Assembly: GCA_964344725.1 (NCBI GenBank)
Contig: CAYFOI010000007.1
Location: forward strand, 1 to 47,064
Reading direction: 5' to 3'
From: CG2-30-44-17 sp964344725
GTDB lineage: Bacteria > Patescibacteriota > Gracilibacteria > UBA1369 > UBA12470
Length of the DNA: 47,064 nt
The number at the start of each line of letters is the position of its first letter. Position 1 is the first letter of the stretch. This document shows positions 7,649 through 15,410 of this stretch, piece after piece. A model generated the notes under the pieces. The model was not told the DNA's origin, searched no databases, and was given only the letters and a program-made list of their open reading frames with translations. Position numbers and translations under genes: made by a program.

Positions 7649-8743
7649 ATGGGCTTAAAAATAGGAATTGTCGGACTCCCAAACGTAGGGAAATCAACAC
7701 TATTCAACGCACTTACCAGAACAAAAGGCGCTGAAGCTGCGAACTATCCTTTCTGCACAATTGAACCAAATGTTGGGATTGTAGAAGTCCCAGACCACAG
7801 AATCCAGAAACTGTCCGAAATAGTTAGCCCAGAAAAAGTCATACCAACTGTCATAGAATTTGTTGATATTGCTGGACTTGTAGAAGGTGCAAGCAAAGGC
7901 GAAGGACTTGGGAATAAATTCCTCTCGCACATACGCGAATGCGATGCAATAGCACAGGTTGTTAGAGTTTTTGAAGATGCAAATATTACTCATGTCCATG
8001 AAAAAATAGATCCAAGACGTGACATAGATATAATTGAATCAGAATTATTACTTGCAGATTTGCAAACCGTTGAAAATCGCCTAAACAAGGCAAAAACGGC
8101 AGCAAAATCCAACGACAAGGATGCAGTCAAATACGCAAATTTAGTAGAAAAAATTCACGGCGCACTCAACGAAGGTACTTTGGCTCACCACATAGACCTA
8201 AGCGAAGAAGAAAAAGCTACGATAAAGGACCTACACCTTCTCACAGCAAAGCCAGTTATGTATATAACCAACATGCATGAAGACGAAGTCGCAAACGCCA
8301 ATCCAGAGGAATTACGCAAATTACTTGAAGCGCACGAAACATCAAAAATAATTCCGATTTCAGCACGTATAGAAGAAGAACTTGTAGGATTCTCAAATGA
8401 AGAAGCACAAGAATTCCTAACAGATATGGGGCTACAAGAGACGGGACTTAACGCACTTATTAGAAATGCTTACGACCTTTTAGACCTTAGGACTTACTTT
8501 ACAGCAGGTCCAAAAGAGGTAAGAGCATGGACAATCAAAGCAGGGGATTTGGCTCCACGAGCCGCAGGTGTAATTCATACAGACTTCGAAAAAGGGTTCA
8601 TCCGCGCAGAGGTAATTAACTGCGAACATTTTATAAACCATGGAGGTGAGACTGGCGCAAAAGAGAAAGGTCTGCTAAAAATAGAAGGGAAAGATTATGA
8701 AGTACAGGATGGGGACGTTATGCATTTCAGATTTTCTTCATAA
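7649..8743 (+). CDS. ychF: Ribosome-binding ATPase YchF (Obg family)
   Basis: A conserved P-loop nucleotidase that binds the ribosome and hydrolyses ATP in preference to GTP. GLPNVGKS (9-16) is the Walker A motif, ANYPFCTIEPN the following family signature, and VDIAGLVEGASKGEGLGN the G3 region. The G4 position reads YITNMHED rather than NKxD, as expected for YchF. The C-terminal TGS-like domain contains FINHGGETGAKEKG and ends VMHFRFSS. The length (364) is standard. Codon ends are A/C-rich, in contrast to the + strand genes before 4.4 kb. It is followed 41 bases later by a lipoprotein gene. Confidence 0.97.
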   Translation: MGLKIGIVGLPNVGKSTLFNALTRTKGAEAANYPFCTIEPNVGIVEVPDHRIQKLSEIVSPEKVIPTVIEFVDIAGLVEGASKGEGLGNKFLSHIRECDAIAQVVRVFEDANITHVHEKIDPRRDIDIIESELLLADLQTVENRLNKAKTAAKSNDKDAVKYANLVEKIHGALNEGTLAHHIDLSEEEKATIKDLHLLTAKPVMYITNMHEDEVANANPEELRKLLEAHETSKIIPISARIEEELVGFSNEEAQEFLTDMGLQETGLNALIRNAYDLLDLRTYFTAGPKEVRAWTIKAGDLAPRAAGVIHTDFEKGFIRAEVINCEHFINHGGETGAKEKGLLKIEGKDYEVQDGDVMHFRFSS

Positions 8744-8784
8744 AAATAGCCTAATTTTCAAATATCCTTTAACCCAAATCAAAA

Positions 8785-9258
8785 ATGAAAAAGGTTTTAT
8801 CACTACTAGCAGTGACAGCTATGATAGTTGCACTAACAGGTTGTATCAACATTGAAGTTACCCCAGAGGATGATACTACGACTACTACAACCACAACAAC
8901 TACAACGACTGCTGACTCAGAATGGCCTGAAGATTTTCCTCTAAACCCAGATTGGGAAATCACAAGCGAATCTAGCTCTAACTACGGTTCAGATGTCTAC
9001 CTATCTGTAACTCAGACTTGTGATAGCTGTACTGCAGACGAAGTTATCGAACATTACCGTGGCGTAATGGCAGATAACGGATGGACAGAGTACTCATACT
9101 CAGAATCTTCAGACGAGTATTGGGGAGACTCTGTAATGATTAGCTTCGACAAAGGATACGACAAATATGCATCTATTGATTATAGCGTTTACGATTACGG
9201 TTGGGGAGATGGACCTGAAGTTTCTATCTACATCAGTTACAGCGAATACTACTACTAG
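8785..9258 (+). CDS. Small lipoprotein with poly-Thr linker
   Basis: A 157-residue protein with a lipoprotein signal, MKKVLSLLAVTAMIVALTGC, lipidated at Cys20. Twelve consecutive Thr follow (about residues 31-42), encoded by mixed ACT/ACA/ACC/ACG codons rather than one repeated codon. They probably act as a flexible or glycosylated stalk. The globular part of about 110 residues is acidic and rich in Tyr and Ser, with a CDSC pair, and has a short alpha/beta appearance (TADEVIEHYRGVMADNGWTEY). That pattern is often seen in extracytoplasmic proteins of unknown function. Confidence 0.75.
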   Translation: MKKVLSLLAVTAMIVALTGCINIEVTPEDDTTTTTTTTTTTTADSEWPEDFPLNPDWEITSESSSNYGSDVYLSVTQTCDSCTADEVIEHYRGVMADNGWTEYSYSESSDEYWGDSVMISFDKGYDKYASIDYSVYDYGWGDGPEVSIYISYSEYYY

Positions 9259-9316
9259 ACAGTAGAGAGTAAACTGTAAACTGTAGAACTACGTATTACG
9301 GATTACGTACTACGTA

Positions 9317-10264
9317 CTAAAATAGAAACAGTTTAACACAGACGAAAATAGCATAAATAGTTACTAAAATTGACGCCTCACCTCGATTAAGGGTGAGGCG
9401 TTTTCTATGTAGTAAAAGAAGTGCTGCAACAGAAGACACAAACCAGAAAGGTATATCAAAACTCACAAGATTCATATCTGCCTGAAACCCACCAAAAAGA
9501 GCTCCAATACTAGCAGAAAGCATAGGATCTGTGATGTTGCTACCGATAAGAGTTCCGATGCCAATGCCAGGAGCTTTTTTGACAGCGCCAACTATTGCAG
9601 TACTAAGCTCAGGCAAGCAGGTTGCAACACCGACAATCATCACTCCAACAAAAGACTCTGACATTCCCCAAGCTTCAGCAATTGATATAGCACCATCTAG
9701 AACTATGTCAGCAGATAGAATAAGAAGTCCAATGCCAAGCGCTAGAAAAAGCAGTCTAACACCAAGAGGATAACCTTGCGGGTCATGTTCACCTCGATCA
9801 GCAGCCTGCTCAGCAAGATTATCGTGCTTAGTTGTAAAAATCAGATAACCAATATAAACAGCAATCAAAAAAACAGCCTCAAGCCGAGTCATCTCTCCAC
9901 CTGTAAACAAAGTCAGCCAAAATAGAAAAATTGCTATAAGCAACATCATGCCATCTATCCGCAAAGCTTTTTTGTCAGCTTTAATCGTATGAATGACGCC
10001 CGATATACCTAAGATCAAAGTCACTTGAGCCATACAAGATCCAACCATGGTTCCAATCGCAACATCAGATGTCCCTTTAATCCCGGAAAAAAGCGAGACC
10101 ATAATCTCAGGCAAACTTGTTCCAATACTAACAATCGTGAGTCCAATGAGCATCCCAGATACACCAATCCTGTGAGCAATAGCTTTCCCAGAACTTACGA
10201 CGAGATTAGATCCTACCCATAGACCAATTAATCCCCCAATCATGATAATTATTTCTTGCAGCAT
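9317..10264 (-). CDS. Calcium/sodium antiporter family protein
   Basis: An integral membrane exchanger of the CaCA superfamily with about ten helices and two inverted alpha repeats. Alpha-1 reads GLTIVSIGTSLPEIMVS and alpha-2 reads VGVATCLPELSTAIVGA, each with the ion-binding Glu after Pro. The second half of each repeat is unusual: GNxxGSN of the family is GTMVGSC in alpha-1 and GTLIGSN in alpha-2, so several polar ion ligands differ. The length (315) is normal. A His-rich and acidic cytoplasmic loop separates the halves (TTKHDNLAEQAADRGEHD). Ion specificity cannot be assumed to be Na/Ca. Confidence 0.88.
   Translation of the reverse strand: MLQEIIIMIGGLIGLWVGSNLVVSSGKAIAHRIGVSGMLIGLTIVSIGTSLPEIMVSLFSGIKGTSDVAIGTMVGSCMAQVTLILGISGVIHTIKADKKALRIDGMMLLIAIFLFWLTLFTGGEMTRLEAVFLIAVYIGYLIFTTKHDNLAEQAADRGEHDPQGYPLGVRLLFLALGIGLLILSADIVLDGAISIAEAWGMSESFVGVMIVGVATCLPELSTAIVGAVKKAPGIGIGTLIGSNITDPMLSASIGALFGGFQADMNLVSFDIPFWFVSSVAALLLLHRKRLTLNRGEASILVTIYAIFVCVKLFLF
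9371..9404 (+). terminator. Hairpin-T terminator lying inside the convergent antiporter gene
   Basis: ACGCCTCACC pairs with GGTGAGGCGT across a short AT loop, followed by TTTT on the + strand. It could terminate transcripts of the + strand lipoprotein gene ending at 9258. It lies within the 3' end of the oppositely oriented antiporter CDS, where it encodes part of the last loop (around KRLTLNRGEAS). Confidence 0.5.
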
Positions 10265-10284
10265 AGATGTTTGTTTTTAATTAA

Positions 10285-11022
10285 ATGACCAAGTATGATT
10301 ATAGTATGGAAATTATCCCAAGCCTATACCTTCAAGACGGAAAGATTGTCTCGTGGTACAAAGGTCAGCAAAACGAACAGAAGAAAATCTACTACAAAGA
10401 GCCGCTCCACATGGCCAGATTCTTTGCATCAGAAGGTGCTACAAAGCTACAAATCATAGATCTCGGCGGAACTCTCTCAGGCCAACTTCAACACACAGGA
10501 ATCATTAAACAAATATGTCGCAACATAGACTCGGAAGTCCAACTAGGCGGTGGGATCAGAACAATGGAAGAAGTTGCGCGAGCATTCGACCTAGGAGCAG
10601 GCAGGGTGCTTTTGGGAGTTTCTTCAATAAAAATCCTAAAAGAAGCGCTCGAGAAATACGGCCCTGACAAAATTGTCATGGGTATAAAAGGCAATTACAA
10701 CAAAGTAGACACGGATTTCACAATGGACGGAGGAGTTCCCGAGGTTACAGATCTAGCAAAAGAAGTGCAAAAAGTCGGAGTCACTCAACTTGTCTACAAA
10801 GATATGCAAACAGAAGGCGCTCTCTACCACCCAAACTTTGATATGATCGAAAAAATCATCTTCGAGACAGAAGGCAAAATGGATATATACAGCTCAGGTG
10901 GAACCGCAGACGAATACGACCTGAAGCTACTTCGCGAGGCAGGCGCAAAAGGTGTCATAATTGGTCGTGCATTCATGGAAAATGCACTGGATTTCAAGAA
11001 ATTAATGGAAATGTACAGCTAA
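10285..11022 (+). CDS. HisA-like beta/alpha-barrel paralogue lacking catalytic Asp residues
   Basis: The whole chain aligns with HisA/HisF barrels: LGGGIRTMEEV, the phosphate motif near YSSGGTADEYD, and GVIIGRAFMENALDF. The canonical catalytic Asp of strand 1 (PAIDI in the HisA encoded at 13553-14248) is Tyr15 here (PSLYL). The acid/base Asp of strand 5 (SLDVKDG) is Lys135 (GIKGN). It is therefore unlikely to catalyse the HisA Amadori rearrangement. It could be a pseudoenzyme, or an isomerase for another sugar amine. It is convergent with the his operon and separated from it by GC palindromes. The start may be the ATG at 10306 (MEIIPS). Confidence 0.8.
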   Translation: MTKYDYSMEIIPSLYLQDGKIVSWYKGQQNEQKKIYYKEPLHMARFFASEGATKLQIIDLGGTLSGQLQHTGIIKQICRNIDSEVQLGGGIRTMEEVARAFDLGAGRVLLGVSSIKILKEALEKYGPDKIVMGIKGNYNKVDTDFTMDGGVPEVTDLAKEVQKVGVTQLVYKDMQTEGALYHPNFDMIEKIIFETEGKMDIYSSGGTADEYDLKLLREAGAKGVIIGRAFMENALDFKKLMEMYS

Positions 11023-11030
11023 AGAAGGGA

Positions 11031-11080
11031 ATTTCGGGCGCGCCCGAAATGGTCCCGGGACCAAGTTCCAGCCTATAAAT
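11031..11080. repeat. GC-rich double palindrome between convergent genes
   Basis: ATTTCGGGCGCGCCCGAAAT (11031-11050) is a perfect 20-base palindrome, followed at once by the perfect palindrome TGGTCCCGGGACCA (11050-11063) and CCAAGTTCCAGCCTATAA. Related copies are at 25353-25399 (both palindromes, reordered) and 33094-33111 (first palindrome only). It may also act as a bidirectional terminator for the HisA-like gene and DUF711, but no T-run follows. Confidence 0.75.
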
Positions 11081-11098
11081 CTTGGGTTAACTCGAAAC

Positions 11099-12232
11099 TC
11101 AAACTCGCAAAACCTTGCAATCCACAAGATAAGGCGAATTAAACTCAGTCATCTCGCCAGCTTTTTTGCCTGGAACAGGAAAGACTCTTGCCGACAAAGG
11201 CTTATCTAACTTGATCGCTAAACTTGCAGTATCAAGAAGAACCGCTTCCAAAACCTCAACAGAAGTGTCTCCAGGAATCGGAACAGTATCCAGCCCACAT
11301 CCACAAACAGACGAATATAGAAGAAGATTCGATATATTATAAGTGCCCTCATTCGCTCTCTTCGCTAATCCCGCATCCTCACACACAGGAAGCATTAACC
11401 CAGAATAACCACAAGTTTTGACAGACAAGTTTTTAAGAACGCGAGTAATTATAGAAGAGATTGTAAGAGTACCTTGATTACCAAACTTCCCGATTCCCAA
11501 CTTCTCATAAGCAAAAGCAATGCTCTCGTGATCTTCTAACCCCGGATTCAGGGAAGCATCGATCCCGCCATAATTAAGCGAAAGACCCTCAGCTATCTCC
11601 TCAACTTTTTGTAGCTCCTCCTCAAAAACAGCTCTCAAATTCTCTTCAGCCTCTTCCAAAGACTCAGACTTAGAAAAAGCTTTCATCGCCAAATCACCAC
11701 ACTCCAATCCTATCCTAAAAGCGGTCTCTCCCTCATGAAAACCGGCAGGGAAGAATGGAATGCCTGGGCGGCAGTTAGCCGCAGCACAAAACCGGAAATT
11801 CCCATAACCATTCTCTGTCCCATCGGCAATTTCCTTAATAACTTTTGCCGCAGCTTTGGCATTTTCATAATTAATGCCACTTGCCTTGTCGCCAATCTTA
11901 GCAGAACACGAAATTATCGATGTCTTGCGATTGATTTCTGGCAGAAGTGCAATCTTCTCTGGAAAACTCGCATATCCAATATTGAAAAAACTAACATCTA
12001 AACCTTTCGCCTCTTCCTCGATTTCTTGAATCTTTTGGATAGCATCTTTATCTGATAAATCTCCCAAATAATCTTCCCAAGAGTTTGTTGCAATCCTAGT
12101 TGTTTGAACTTCGTAACCAGCTTTCTCAAAAGCTTCTTTCGCTTCTTTGTTAAACTCTGCAGCTTCTTTGACCATACCCAAGTCTGACAACGACTTAAGG
12201 TGGATGCCAGTAGTAATTGTTCGAATTTTCAT
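11099..12232 (-). CDS. DUF711 / UPF0210 family protein, last gene of the his operon
   Basis: A member of the DUF711 (UPF0210) family, recognised by its start (MKIRTITTGIH), the central CAAANCRPGIPFFPAGFHEG, and the late NYGGIDASLNPGLEDHESIA and GYSGLMLPVCEDAGLAKRA. Biochemical function is not established for the family, and the conserved Cys, His and Glu residues suggest an enzyme. The length is 377, shorter than the roughly 450 of many bacterial members. Its ATG lies two bases after the hisIE stop, so it is translated from the his transcript. That placement suggests a role linked to histidine or purine metabolites, which is inference only. Confidence 0.8.
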   Translation of the reverse strand: MKIRTITTGIHLKSLSDLGMVKEAAEFNKEAKEAFEKAGYEVQTTRIATNSWEDYLGDLSDKDAIQKIQEIEEEAKGLDVSFFNIGYASFPEKIALLPEINRKTSIISCSAKIGDKASGINYENAKAAAKVIKEIADGTENGYGNFRFCAAANCRPGIPFFPAGFHEGETAFRIGLECGDLAMKAFSKSESLEEAEENLRAVFEEELQKVEEIAEGLSLNYGGIDASLNPGLEDHESIAFAYEKLGIGKFGNQGTLTISSIITRVLKNLSVKTCGYSGLMLPVCEDAGLAKRANEGTYNISNLLLYSSVCGCGLDTVPIPGDTSVEVLEAVLLDTASLAIKLDKPLSARVFPVPGKKAGEMTEFNSPYLVDCKVLRV

Positions 12233-12234
12233 GA

Positions 12235-12813
12235 TTATTTCTTAAATCTTTTTTTCAATTCTACCAAAACATCCGAAAATCCCATATCTCTTTCCGCAAG
12301 TAGGACTAACGTGTGATAAAAAAGGTCAGCTCCTTCTTCGGCAAGCCTTTGATCAGACTCTTTTAAAGCAGCTTGTACGACCTCAGCAGCCTCTTCAGTG
12401 ATTTTCGGACAAATCCCATCAAGACCTTTCTCAAATAGGGAAGTCGTGTAAGACCCTTCAGGCATTTCTTTCTTACGATCCTTAATAAGGCACTCAAGCT
12501 CCCGTAAAAAAGCATCCGAAAAACAACTCACACTACCGGTGTGACACGTTGGCCCAGCAGGTTTAACCTTAACCAAAATAGAATCTGAGTCACAATCATC
12601 AACTATTTCAACAGCGCGCAAAATATTTCCAGAAGTTTCACCCTTCATCCAAAGCTTCTTACGGCTCCGACTCCAGAAATATACTTTACCCGTCTCTTTC
12701 GTAAGACGCAGCGCCTCCTCGTTCATGTATGCAAGCATCAGAACTTCAAGAGTATCTGCATCTTGGATAATTGCTGGCACTAGGCCACCCATTTTTTTGA
12801 AATTAATCTTCAT
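12235..12813 (-). CDS. hisIE: Bifunctional phosphoribosyl-AMP cyclohydrolase / phosphoribosyl-ATP pyrophosphatase
   Basis: Performs steps two and three of histidine synthesis. The N-terminal HisI domain (about 1-110) has MLAYMNEEAL, SRKKLWMKGETSGN and the metal motif DCDSDSILVKV with PAGPTCHTG. The C-terminal HisE domain (about 111-192) has the all-alpha pyrophosphatase pattern KITEEAAEVVQAA and EEGADLFYHTLVLLAE. The length of 192 is usual for the fused form. The ATG overlaps the hisF TGA (ATGA), indicating translational coupling. It is followed directly by DUF711. Confidence 0.95.
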   Translation of the reverse strand: MKINFKKMGGLVPAIIQDADTLEVLMLAYMNEEALRLTKETGKVYFWSRSRKKLWMKGETSGNILRAVEIVDDCDSDSILVKVKPAGPTCHTGSVSCFSDAFLRELECLIKDRKKEMPEGSYTTSLFEKGLDGICPKITEEAAEVVQAALKESDQRLAEEGADLFYHTLVLLAERDMGFSDVLVELKKRFKK

Positions 12814-13559
12814 CGTACAAAAATGTTTTTAGATTTTAAAAATTCTTTAGCCTCTGCGATCGAATATTCGCCATAGTGAAAAATACTAGCAGCGAGCATC
12901 GCATCAGCTCCATTAATTGCACCCTCGTATAAATGCTCAAGATCCCCGACTCCACCAGAAGCGATCACAGGGATCCCCACACTTCCTGAGATCAATTTAA
13001 GAAGCTCAAGATCATAACCATCCTTAGTCCCATCGGCATCGATAGAATTAAGACAAATTTCTCCAGCTCCAAGACGCTCAACTTCTTGAGCCCACTCAAG
13101 TGCATCAATGCCCATTGGAGTTCGTCCACCATTTATCACGACTTCAAAGCCACCAGAGGTCCTCTGAACGTCCATACCAACAACAATACATTGTGATCCA
13201 AAAGCATGCGCTCCATCACTTATTATCGCAGGATTTTTCACAGCAGCAGAATTAACAGAAATCTTCTCTGCTCCAGCAAGCAAGACTTTGCGCATGTCCT
13301 CTACCGTGCGTATTCCACCACCCACAGAAAACGGAATAAAAATCTCCTTAGCGACTTGCTCTACAACATCGAGCATAATTTCATTGCCTCTAGGCGATGC
13401 AGAAATGTCATAAAAGACAATCTCGTCAGCACCTTGCTCGTAATAATCACGCGCAGCCTTAACTGGATCACCAATATCGACGTTGTTTTTAAACTTTATG
13501 CCTTTAGTAAGGCGTCCGTCACGAACATCAAGACATGGGATTATTCTTTTAGCTAACAT
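12810..13559 (-). CDS. hisF: Imidazole glycerol phosphate synthase cyclase subunit
   Basis: Uses ammonia delivered by HisH to convert PRFAR into imidazole glycerol phosphate and AICAR. Catalytic Asp residues are present: IPCLDVRDG at the start (Asp11) and SIDADGTKDGYD near residue 160. Other signatures are SVGGGIRTVEDM and PVIASGGVG. The length of 249 is standard. The gene overlaps hisA at its start (7 bases) and hisIE at its end (4 bases). The HisH partner is encoded two genes upstream. Confidence 0.97.
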   Translation of the reverse strand: MLAKRIIPCLDVRDGRLTKGIKFKNNVDIGDPVKAARDYYEQGADEIVFYDISASPRGNEIMLDVVEQVAKEIFIPFSVGGGIRTVEDMRKVLLAGAEKISVNSAAVKNPAIISDGAHAFGSQCIVVGMDVQRTSGGFEVVINGGRTPMGIDALEWAQEVERLGAGEICLNSIDADGTKDGYDLELLKLISGSVGIPVIASGGVGDLEHLYEGAINGADAMLAASIFHYGEYSIAEAKEFLKSKNIFVR

Positions 13560-14248
13560 GATAATGCGGTTTTAAGATCTAAATTCCCCTCATAAAGAGC
13601 TTTGCCGATGATCGCTCCGTCCACTCCGAGTTCACGTAATTTCTCAATATCAGAGATACTAGAAACGCCTCCGGCAACTATGATTTCAAAACCCTGACCT
13701 ATAAATCCCGAAATAACATCAGGATTTATGCCAGAAAGCATGCCGTCACGACTAACATCGGTAATTATTAGAGTCTTAATCCCGATTTTGCACATCTTAT
13801 TTAAAAACTCTTCTATCGAAATGTCTGTAGTTTCTATCCATCCGCGAGTCGCAATTTTGCCATCTTTGACGTCCAAAGAAATCACAATTCGATCAGCTCC
13901 AAAGTCACGAATAATACGCGCAACAAGATCAGGGTTCTCAACCGCAGAAGTGCTCATAATAATCCTAGTCACGCCAGAATTAAGAAGCTTCTCTGCATCT
14001 TCATAAGTGCGAATCCCTCCTCCAACTTGTTTCGGCATATCTATCTTAGAGATAGTCTCGAAATTCATTGGCCGGCCTTCTTTCGCACCCTCAAGATCAA
14101 CGATGTGTATCATTTCAGCACCATCTTCTTGGAACTCGCGCGCAACTTCTAACGGATCTGCGCTGTACTCTTTGACTTTGTCATATTCGCCACGAGTTAG
14201 ACGCACACATTTGTCGCCAATAATGTCTATTGCTGGATAAATCAGCAT
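13553..14248 (-). CDS. hisA: Phosphoribosylformimino-AICAR ribotide isomerase
   Basis: Catalyses the Amadori rearrangement of ProFAR to PRFAR. The catalytic Asp pair is intact: IYPAIDIIGD near residue 8 and ISLDVKDG near 130. KQVGGGIRTYED and IVAGGVSS are the phosphate-binding loops. The length is 231. It overlaps hisH by 7 bases (ATGCTGA), which also proves that TGA is read as stop in this organism. Compare the divergent paralogue at 10285-11022, which has lost both Asp residues. Confidence 0.96.
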   Translation of the reverse strand: MLIYPAIDIIGDKCVRLTRGEYDKVKEYSADPLEVAREFQEDGAEMIHIVDLEGAKEGRPMNFETISKIDMPKQVGGGIRTYEDAEKLLNSGVTRIIMSTSAVENPDLVARIIRDFGADRIVISLDVKDGKIATRGWIETTDISIEEFLNKMCKIGIKTLIITDVSRDGMLSGINPDVISGFIGQGFEIIVAGGVSSISDIEKLRELGVDGAIIGKALYEGNLDLKTALSC

Positions 14249-14823
14249 AATTCACAAAAGTTACGTAATAATCGAAGTCCCACTTCACCAGATTTCTCAG
14301 GGTGAAATTGAACACCGTAGAAATTGTCTTTTTTAAGAATAGAAACAAAAGATTGACCATACTCAGTCTGTCCTAGGACAGAATCGGTCTGAACATAGTA
14401 CGAGTTCACAAAATAAAAATAAGAATCGTCAGGAACTCCTTCAAACAGTGGATCATTAGCAATCTGCGAAACCGTATTCCAGCCCATCTGAGGAATCTTC
14501 AAGTCGCCCGTAAACTTCTTAACAGAGCCATCAACAACGGAAAGACACTTCGTATCATTTTCCTCCGAATACTCGGTCAAAAGCTGCATTCCAAGACAAA
14601 TCCCTAGAAATGGCTGCTTTAAATCCGGAATAACTTTGTCGAAACCAGTCTCGCGTAACCTAGACATTGCACTGCCAGCCGCACCAACACCGGGAAAAAT
14701 GATTTTAGCATCATCACGGAGCTGCGAAGGGCTCTCGATAATCTCGAACTCTTGTCCTAATTTTTCTAGCGCATTCGCAACGCTTTTCAGGTTGCCGGCA
14801 CCATAATCTATAATTTGAATCAT
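14242..14823 (-). CDS. hisH: Imidazole glycerol phosphate synthase glutaminase subunit
   Basis: A class I glutamine amidotransferase that releases ammonia for HisF. The nucleophile Cys lies in LGICLGMQLL, and the His-Glu of the triad in VQFHPEKSGEVG. IIDYGAGNLKSV is the usual N-terminus and VGAAGSAM the oxyanion region. The length of 193 is standard. It overlaps hisB by 4 bases and hisA by 7 bases. Gene order hisH-hisA-hisF keeps the synthase subunits close. Confidence 0.96.
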   Translation of the reverse strand: MIQIIDYGAGNLKSVANALEKLGQEFEIIESPSQLRDDAKIIFPGVGAAGSAMSRLRETGFDKVIPDLKQPFLGICLGMQLLTEYSEENDTKCLSVVDGSVKKFTGDLKIPQMGWNTVSQIANDPLFEGVPDDSYFYFVNSYYVQTDSVLGQTEYGQSFVSILKKDNFYGVQFHPEKSGEVGLRLLRNFCELC

Positions 14824-15410
14824 AATTTTCCTTTGGTTGATGGTAAAAGATCTGGATTTTTCACATCCTTAGCAGTAGCCATCTTCATCGCTCTAGCAAA
14901 AGCTTTGAAAATAGCCTCGATCTTGTGGTGTTCATTACGTCCGTATTTGACCTCAATGTGTACATTAGCCACTAAGTTTTCAGCTACTGCTTGGAAAAAA
15001 TCCTCAAGAAGTTCAGTAGGAAGTTCGCCAACATATTCACGTTTAGGTTCGTAGTTAAAGACTAAGTAACTACGCCCACCAAGATCTACAGCGCACATAG
15101 CAAGAGCCTCGTCCATTGGGAGTAAAAAGCCATATCTTTCAATACCTTTCTTGTCGCCAAGCGCTTCGCGCAAAGCTTGGCCTAGACATATTCCAATGTC
15201 TTCTACAGTGTGGTGTTCATCGACTTCAAGGTCTCCATTTGCCTTAATAACAAGGTCGATCCCAGAGTGCTTCGCAAAAAGCTCAAGCATGTGATCAAAA
15301 AATCCAATTCCAGTATCGATATCTCGATCTCCTTTGCCATCGAGATTCACAGAAACCTCAATTTGGGTCTCATTAGTATTGCGTTTAACTTTAGATGTTC
15401 GCATTTGCAA
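14820..15410 (-). CDS. hisB: Imidazoleglycerol-phosphate dehydratase
   Basis: Dehydrates imidazole glycerol phosphate to imidazole acetol phosphate using Mn. The paired metal motifs are present: HMLELFAKHSG, DEHHTVEDIGICLG, and NEHHKIEAIFKAFARA with the second set of histidines and Glu. At 196 residues it is the monofunctional dehydratase. The histidinol phosphatase that is fused to its N-terminus in enterobacteria is instead attached to the C-terminus of HisC, encoded just upstream. The start overlaps the hisC/N gene by 20 bases, which is long for a simple stop-start overlap. Confidence 0.96.
   Translation of the reverse strand: MQMRTSKVKRNTNETQIEVSVNLDGKGDRDIDTGIGFFDHMLELFAKHSGIDLVIKANGDLEVDEHHTVEDIGICLGQALREALGDKKGIERYGFLLPMDEALAMCAVDLGGRSYLVFNYEPKREYVGELPTELLEDFFQAVAENLVANVHIEVKYGRNEHHKIEAIFKAFARAMKMATAKDVKNPDLLPSTKGKL

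Noticed and set aside
8875..8912. CRISPR or simple microsatellite at the Thr run
   Set aside because: Codons are mixed and there is no repeat-spacer structure. No CRISPR array was seen anywhere in the window.
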